DNA from: Dehalococcoidia bacterium | Lineage (GTDB): Bacteria; Chloroflexota; Dehalococcoidia; Tepidiformales; Tepidiformaceae | NCBI GenBank assembly: GCA_022826585.1 | Contig: JAJDUR010000047.1 | Span: forward strand, 1-47,843 | Direction: 5' to 3' | Length of the DNA: 47,843 bases | Shown: positions 42,280 to 47,843 of the stretch, piece after piece | Layout: each line of letters starts with the position of its first letter | Position numbering within the stretch: the stretch's first letter is position 1 | Made by a program: the position numbers and the translations under genes | The notes under the pieces: model-generated | The model's input: only the letters and a program-made list of their open reading frames with translations | The model's database searches: none | What the model was told of the DNA's origin: nothing

Positions 42280-42285
42280 TACACT
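42280..42285 (+). promoter_or_regulatory. -10 box directly before the zinc dehydrogenase gene (possible leaderless start)
   Basis: TACACT is followed by eight bases and ATG 42294, with no room for a ribosome site. The 12-base sequence leading into it is the same as before the PAC2 gene. Confidence 0.5.
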
Positions 42286-42293
42286 CGCGCCCC

Positions 42294-43313
42294 ATGCAAG
42301 CAGGAATCATTACCGGCAAAGAGATCATCGAGCTCCTCGAGTTCACCGAGCCCACCCCTGCCGAGAACGAGGCCGTCGTTCGCATCAGCTACTGCGGAAT
42401 CTGCGGCACCGATCTGCACGCTTACCAGTCCGGGGTCATGGAGAATCCTGCCGTCTGCGGCCACGAGTGGATGGGCGAGGTGTCCGCCGTCGGCTCAGCC
42501 GTGACCGGCTTCCGCGAGGGCGATCGCGTCATCGGCGGCATCGCCCCCGCCTGTGGTGACTGTGCGGCCTGCCGCGCCGGCTACAGCGACGACTGCCCCC
42601 ACCAGCTCGGTAGCTTGATGGGTACCGCCCACGGCGGCTTCGCCCCTGCCATCGCCGCCGACGTCCGCCGCCTGACGCCCGTCCCCGACGGCCTCGACGA
42701 CCTCGATGCCGCCATCGTCGAGCCGCTTGCCGTTGCCCTGCACGGCACCCGCCGCACCGACATCCGCCTCGGCGATACCGTCGCCGTCGTCGGTGCCGGC
42801 CCCATCGGGCTGCTCACGCTCCAGTGCGCTCGCGCCGCGGGCGCGGGCCGCGTGTACGTGGTCGAACCCGTTGCCGACCGTGCCGCCGTCGCCCTCGAAC
42901 TGGGCGCCGACCGCGTCTTCAACCCCATGGAAGAAGACGTAGCCACTGGCCTCGCCGACGCCACCGGCGGCCTCGGCCCCGACATCGTTTTCGAGTGCGC
43001 CGGCATCGCTCCGACCATCCAGCACTCCGTCGACTACGTCCGCCGTGGGGGCGCCGTCACCATCGTCGGCCTCGCCAACGAGGACGCCGTTATCAATCCG
43101 GGTTCCTGGATTTCGAAGGCGGTGAGGGTCGTCGCGTCCGTCGCCTACACCCACCAGGAGTTCGCCATCGCCGCCGACCTCATCGCGTCCGGCCGCATCC
43201 AGGTTCGGCCCCTGCACACCCACACGGCCTCGCTCTCCGACATCTCCGAGGCGTTCTCCCTGCTGAACAACGATCGCCGCCAGATCAAGGTGCTGGTGGA
43301 CCCGCGGCGCTAA
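42294..43313 (+). CDS. Zinc-dependent alcohol dehydrogenase (MDR family)
   Basis: A 339-residue medium-chain dehydrogenase. The catalytic zinc ligands are in YCGICGTDLHAY (C37) and GHEWMGE (H57/E58). The structural zinc loop has four cysteines in CGDCAACRAGYSDDC. The Rossmann motif is VVGAGPIGLLTL. This resembles threonine dehydrogenase, sorbitol dehydrogenase or glutathione-independent formaldehyde dehydrogenase types; I cannot choose. It is divergent from the EamA gene. It converges on the MFS gene with three bases between stops. Confidence 0.9.
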   Translation: MQAGIITGKEIIELLEFTEPTPAENEAVVRISYCGICGTDLHAYQSGVMENPAVCGHEWMGEVSAVGSAVTGFREGDRVIGGIAPACGDCAACRAGYSDDCPHQLGSLMGTAHGGFAPAIAADVRRLTPVPDGLDDLDAAIVEPLAVALHGTRRTDIRLGDTVAVVGAGPIGLLTLQCARAAGAGRVYVVEPVADRAAVALELGADRVFNPMEEDVATGLADATGGLGPDIVFECAGIAPTIQHSVDYVRRGGAVTIVGLANEDAVINPGSWISKAVRVVASVAYTHQEFAIAADLIASGRIQVRPLHTHTASLSDISEAFSLLNNDRRQIKVLVDPRR

Positions 43314-43316
43314 GGG

Positions 43317-44750
43317 TCAGGGGCGTTCCAGCGCTGGAGCGCGGGCTTCGAGCGATTCGTCGCCGGCCGTTTTCGGTCGGTCGCGAATCTCGAGCGAGAC
43401 AATCAGGTTGAGGACGGCGGCGCCCGCCAGCACGATCGTCAGGATGCGGAAGGCGCCCTCGCCCGGGTCCGGCCCGAGCAGCGCCGCGATGATCGCCGCC
43501 CCGATGATGGCGCCTGCGTAGCGCATCATCGAGAACGTTCCCGACACCGAGCCCGCCACGTCGCGCGGCCACGCCTCCAGGGCCGCCGAGGAGCGCGCTG
43601 CCCCCGAGATACCGAGCCCGATCCCCACCCCGACGAGCGGCCCGATGATCGCCGCCAGCGGAGGATCATCGAACAGCAGCGTCAGCGTGGCCGTCGCTGC
43701 CACGATGGCCGCCCCTCCGCCCAGGAGCAGCGGCCTCCGCCCCACCCGGTCGGTGAGCGCTCCCCCGATTGGCGAGAGCGTGATCATGGCCGCCATCAGC
43801 GAGAACAGCACGAGGCTCACCACCTGGTCGCTCACGCCCCGCAGGTCCACGAGATAGAGGGGCAGACTCACCAGGAACGAGTACATCACGAGGTTCGTCA
43901 CCCCCTGGCTGCTGGCCGCTGCCCGGAAGTTCCGTTCCCGGAAGAAGTGGAACTGGACGATGCTCCCGCCCCAGCGCGAGCGCAGCCAGTAGGCCAGCAT
44001 CGTCAGCGGCAACAGCGCTCCGCCCACGATCAGGAATGCCGGGTTCTCCAACCGCGTCGCGCTCCCGATCAGCACCGCGCTCGCGAATACGGCCACGAGC
44101 GCGCCCAGCGAGGGCAGGTCGATCTGCAGGGTCGAACGTCCCTGGCCGTCGTCCGGGCTCAGCCGCAACAGGAACGCAATCGCGACGACCGAGAGCGGGA
44201 CGTTGACGAGGAACAGCAGCCGCCAGTCGCCCGCCAGCAGCAACGCTCCGCCGATGACGGGGCCGGTAGCCGCCGCGATGGACAGGGCCGCCCCGTTCAT
44301 GCCCAGCACCGTGCCCAGCCGCGCCGAGGGCGTCCGTTTGCGCAGCACCGCGATGCCGTTCGGCAGCACGAGCGCCGTCGCCGCCCCCTGCAGGCCCCGC
44401 ATCAGGATGAGCATGGGCAGGTTCGTCGCCAGCGCCGAGACGGCGGAGATAGCGATCAGCAGGACGAGGCCCACCATCATCATGCGGATCGAGCCGAACG
44501 CGTCCCCGAGCCGTCCCGAGACCGGCTGCATGGCCGCTACTGCCACCAGGTAGACGCTGATCAGCAGCGTCATCTCCCCCACGCCCACATCGAAGTGCGA
44601 CCGGATGGAGGGCAGTCCCACCGCGATCATCGTGCTGTTCAGCGGCGTCAGCATCGCCGCCAGCGCCACCGTCGCCTGGAACTCGATGCTCCGCCAGCCG
44701 CCGTCCAGGATCAGCGTGGAGTCTGCTGCCTCCGGGGTCTCACGCTGCAC
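43317..44750 (-). CDS. MFS exporter (DHA2-like)
   Basis: A 477-residue major facilitator with about 14 hydrophobic spans. The early LNSTMIAVGLPSI and the cytoplasmic loop GRLGDAFGSIRM match drug:H+ antiporter 2 proteins. A second loop has RVGRRPLLL. Start is GTG 44750, six bases after a TAGCAT box. A perfect 21-base palindrome sits over the spacer and -35 region. The ArsI-like gene lies 71 bases upstream on the same strand, so export of an arsenical or other metal adduct is possible but unproven. Confidence 0.88.
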   Translation of the reverse strand: MQRETPEAADSTLILDGGWRSIEFQATVALAAMLTPLNSTMIAVGLPSIRSHFDVGVGEMTLLISVYLVAVAAMQPVSGRLGDAFGSIRMMMVGLVLLIAISAVSALATNLPMLILMRGLQGAATALVLPNGIAVLRKRTPSARLGTVLGMNGAALSIAAATGPVIGGALLLAGDWRLLFLVNVPLSVVAIAFLLRLSPDDGQGRSTLQIDLPSLGALVAVFASAVLIGSATRLENPAFLIVGGALLPLTMLAYWLRSRWGGSIVQFHFFRERNFRAAASSQGVTNLVMYSFLVSLPLYLVDLRGVSDQVVSLVLFSLMAAMITLSPIGGALTDRVGRRPLLLGGGAAIVAATATLTLLFDDPPLAAIIGPLVGVGIGLGISGAARSSAALEAWPRDVAGSVSGTFSMMRYAGAIIGAAIIAALLGPDPGEGAFRILTIVLAGAAVLNLIVSLEIRDRPKTAGDESLEARAPALERP

Positions 44751-44756
44751 GCCCCC

Positions 44757-44762
44757 ATGCTA
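44757..44762 (-). promoter_or_regulatory. -10 box of the MFS gene
   Basis: On the minus strand TAGCAT is followed by six bases and GTG 44750. A TTAACG at about 16 bases upstream, inside the palindrome, could be its -35 box. Confidence 0.45.
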
Positions 44763-44767
44763 ACGGC

Positions 44768-44788
44768 CTCGTTAACGTCGTTAACGAG
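44768..44788. promoter_or_regulatory. Perfect 21-bp palindrome before the MFS gene (candidate repressor operator)
   Basis: Ten-base arms CTCGTTAACG and CGTTAACGAG are separated by one base. It is far too AT-balanced and lacks a T-run to be a terminator. It lies between the arsI-like stop and the MFS start, over the predicted promoter. TetR-type regulators often bind such sites; no regulator gene is in the window. Confidence 0.75.
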
Positions 44789-44821
44789 AGGCTGGCGTTC
44801 CGGAAACGTGCCGGGCTGCCG

Positions 44822-45283
44822 CTAGCCGGACGTGAGGGGCTCGGTGCAGCAGGCCTCCCCGTCCACGTCGCAGGCTGCCCCTGCCTCGTCAACCAGCGGA
44901 ATCAGTTCCAGGGACGGCGCCGGGTTGTCGTCTGTGACCGCATAGACCTCCCAGCGAAGCCCGCTGGGGTCGCTGGCCCACGCCTTGTCCTGCTCGGCGT
45001 GGCAGCACACGACACCGTCTTCGACATCGAGGTCGTGCCCGAGGCCGGCCAGGCGCTCGGTCTCGGCCGCCACGTCCCCCGTCGTCTCCACCTCGATGCC
45101 GAGGTGATTGAGGTCGCCGCCCCGTCCGTTCTCGAACAGGATCAGCTTCAGGGGCGGGTCCGCCACTTCGAAGTTCGCGTAGCCGTCCCGAATCTTGTGC
45201 GGCTCGGTCTTGAACAGGTCGCGGTAGAAGGCGATCGCGGAGTCGAGATCCGCCACGTTCAGTGCCAGTTGCACTCGTGCCAT
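44822..45283 (-). CDS. arsI: ArsI/CadI family dioxygenase-like protein
   Basis: A 153-residue vicinal-oxygen-chelate protein of the ArsI/CadI group. ArsI breaks the carbon-arsenic bond of trivalent methyl or aromatic arsenicals. The expected metal ligands appear as Q5, H60 and E112. The arsenic-binding pair C93-C94 is in VVCCHAEQDKAW, and the C-terminus carries C138 and C145-C146. CadI-type cadmium-responsive proteins share this pattern, so the exact metal is uncertain. AGGGG precedes the ATG. The MFS gene follows. Confidence 0.85.
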   Translation of the reverse strand: MARVQLALNVADLDSAIAFYRDLFKTEPHKIRDGYANFEVADPPLKLILFENGRGGDLNHLGIEVETTGDVAAETERLAGLGHDLDVEDGVVCCHAEQDKAWASDPSGLRWEVYAVTDDNPAPSLELIPLVDEAGAACDVDGEACCTEPLTSG

Positions 45284-45329
45284 GCTGGTCCCCTGCGGCT
45301 CACTCGCGCTTCCGCGCGCGCGCCGGTGT

Positions 45330-45349
45330 TGTACGCGATCCAGCGTACA
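45330..45349. promoter_or_regulatory. Inverted repeat upstream of the arsI-like gene
   Basis: TGTACGC and GCGTACA flank a six-base centre (GATCCA). It lies 47 bases before ATG 45283, in the 108-base gap after the TrmH gene. It may be an operator that overlaps the promoter. It is unlike the palindrome at 44768-44788. Confidence 0.55.
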
Positions 45350-45391
45350 CGACCATGTGCGACCAGCCCTCCGCCTGTCCTTGGCACGTGC

Positions 45392-45979
45392 CTACCGCTC
45401 GTCGAGTCGCGCGAGCAGCGCGTCCCGCTCGTCCCCTGGAAGCAGGTACCGCTCCATCCCCGTCTGCCGCCGCTGCCGAGTCACCTCGAACAGCACGATC
45501 GCCGCCGTCACCGAGAGGTTCAGGCTGCGCACCATCCCCGCCATCGGGATGGTCAGCTTGCGGTCCGCCAGCGCGACCGCCTCCGGCGAGAGCCCACGGT
45601 TCTCGTTCCCCAGCATCACGGCGATGCGCGGCGCCGTCAGCTCTGCCGCGTACAGCTCCTCCGCTCCGCCGTCCGCCACCGTCGCGGCCACCTCGTACCC
45701 CTCCGCATGCAGTTCCTCGAGGCACTCGCTGGCCGAGGCATACACCTCGAAGTCGAGCCACTTGTTCGCCGAGGACGACGACAGCTTCCCCACGCGCCGC
45801 GGGTCGAACGGCTCCTCCTGGTCGAAGATCAGGCACACCCGCTGGAAGCCGAACGCGTCGCAGCTCCGGAACACGGCCTCGGCGTTGTGCGGGTCGTGGA
45901 TGTCCTCGAGCACGACCACGCCCTGCTGCCGACGCGCGGCCACATCGCGGTAGCGCTGCCTGCGTTCCGGTGTCGGCAC
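45392..45979 (-). CDS. TrmH/SpoU family RNA 2'-O-methyltransferase
   Basis: A 195-residue SPOUT methyltransferase. Motif 1 is IHDPHNAEAVFRSCDAFG, motif 2 MLGNENRGLS, and motif 3 IPMAGMVRSLNLSVTAAI, in that order. This matches tRNA Gm18 methyltransferase TrmH more than the larger rRNA enzymes, but target identity is not certain. I chose GTG 45979; the open frame up to 46216 runs into the divergent mutase gene and is unlikely to be coding. Confidence 0.88.
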   Translation of the reverse strand: MPTPERRQRYRDVAARRQQGVVVLEDIHDPHNAEAVFRSCDAFGFQRVCLIFDQEEPFDPRRVGKLSSSSANKWLDFEVYASASECLEELHAEGYEVAATVADGGAEELYAAELTAPRIAVMLGNENRGLSPEAVALADRKLTIPMAGMVRSLNLSVTAAIVLFEVTRQRRQTGMERYLLPGDERDALLARLDER

Positions 45980-46032
45980 GGCCCCGAGCGTAGGCCCCCG
46001 ACCCGCCGGTGATCCAGTGAGCGCGCCCGGCC

Positions 46033-46057
46033 TGCCTGTTCGGGCCTGTTCGGTAAG
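46033..46057 (+). promoter_or_regulatory. Mutase promoter with direct repeat
   Basis: Two copies of CCTGTTCGG (46033-46041 and 46043-46051), ten bases apart, lie directly before TAAGAT at 46052-46057. There is no good -35 box, so the repeats could be an activator site. GGGAGAGGAG near 46081-46090 is the ribosome site for GTG 46098. Confidence 0.5.
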
Positions 46058-46097
46058 ATAGGCGGACTCCCTCGAATGTCGGGAGAGGAGCGTCGTT

Positions 46098-47767
<1,670 letters not shown>

Positions 47768-47768
<1 letters not shown>

Positions 47769-47843
47769 TGACCAACGAGCTCGTCGATCTCGCCATCTTT
47801 TCGGGAAGGACCTACCCCGCCTTCGCGGAGGCCATCTGCGCCC
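47768..47843 (+). CDS. Start of a probable ribose-phosphate pyrophosphokinase (partial)
   Basis: The frame begins with ATG overlapping the mutase stop and runs off the window after 25 residues. The visible LAIFSGRTYPAFAEAIC resembles the N-terminus of PRPP synthetase (KLFSGNANPELAEKI in that family). The identity is tentative from so little sequence. Coupling to the mutase suggests one transcript. Confidence 0.5.

Overview
The window is about 48 kb of very GC-rich, densely packed bacterial chromosome. It holds 49 protein genes, two of them cut by the window ends, and one tRNA. No gap exceeds about 200 bases, and I see no integrase, transposase, phage gene or CRISPR array. The gene set suggests a Chloroflexota member, perhaps Dehalococcoidia-like. 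Evidence is a class V aminotransferase paired with a long ACT-type SerA, an EF-G-like second factor, a 64-residue zinc protein of a kind I associate with that phylum, Rex, SelA, and a split acyl-CoA mutase. This placement is inference, not proof.

Layout. Positions 1-6184: tail of an unknown gene, an adenylate-kinase-like P-loop protein, rex and selA (minus strand), then a serine module (class V aminotransferase, serA) followed by an AAC(6')-Ii-like acetyltransferase. Positions 6188-14104: a DUF1015 protein, a HIT protein, a response regulator-comEC-rph unit driven by a clear promoter, then a hypothetical protein, threonine aldolase and lipoprotein chain with stop/start overlaps. Positions 14171-20985 (minus strand): a lipid-anchored polysaccharide deacetylase, tRNA-Pro(UGG), pyrD, a zinc-ribbon protein, a GNAT and dinG. 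Positions 21097-23154: an EF-G-like GTPase (plus). Positions 23151-31629 (minus strand): a long co-directional run, glyA, then rpsF-ssb-rpsR, a parvulin-like foldase, hom, a coiled-coil protein, thrC, a small membrane protein and rdgB. glyA, hom and thrC, with serA and threonine aldolase elsewhere, make the window rich in serine, glycine and threonine metabolism.

Positions 31701-47843 are more accessory: an XdhC-family protein, an AbrB-like protein, a PAC2 protein, two coupled ABC-2 export modules, a P450 facing an acyl-CoA synthetase and a small monooxygenase, two membrane transporters, a zinc alcohol dehydrogenase, and an ArsI-type dioxygenase with an MFS exporter. They are followed by a TrmH methyltransferase, an acyl-CoA mutase large subunit and the start of a likely PRPP synthetase.

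The best leads are regulatory or structural. There is a Rex-type operator inside the rex leader. Two different palindromes flank the arsI-like/MFS pair. S6 and S18, which are partners in the ribosome, both carry long repeat-built tails. A degenerate response regulator is co-transcribed with comEC. Several -10 boxes lie 6-8 nt from start codons, which points to leaderless mRNAs. I did not find a convincing wholly new multi-gene system.
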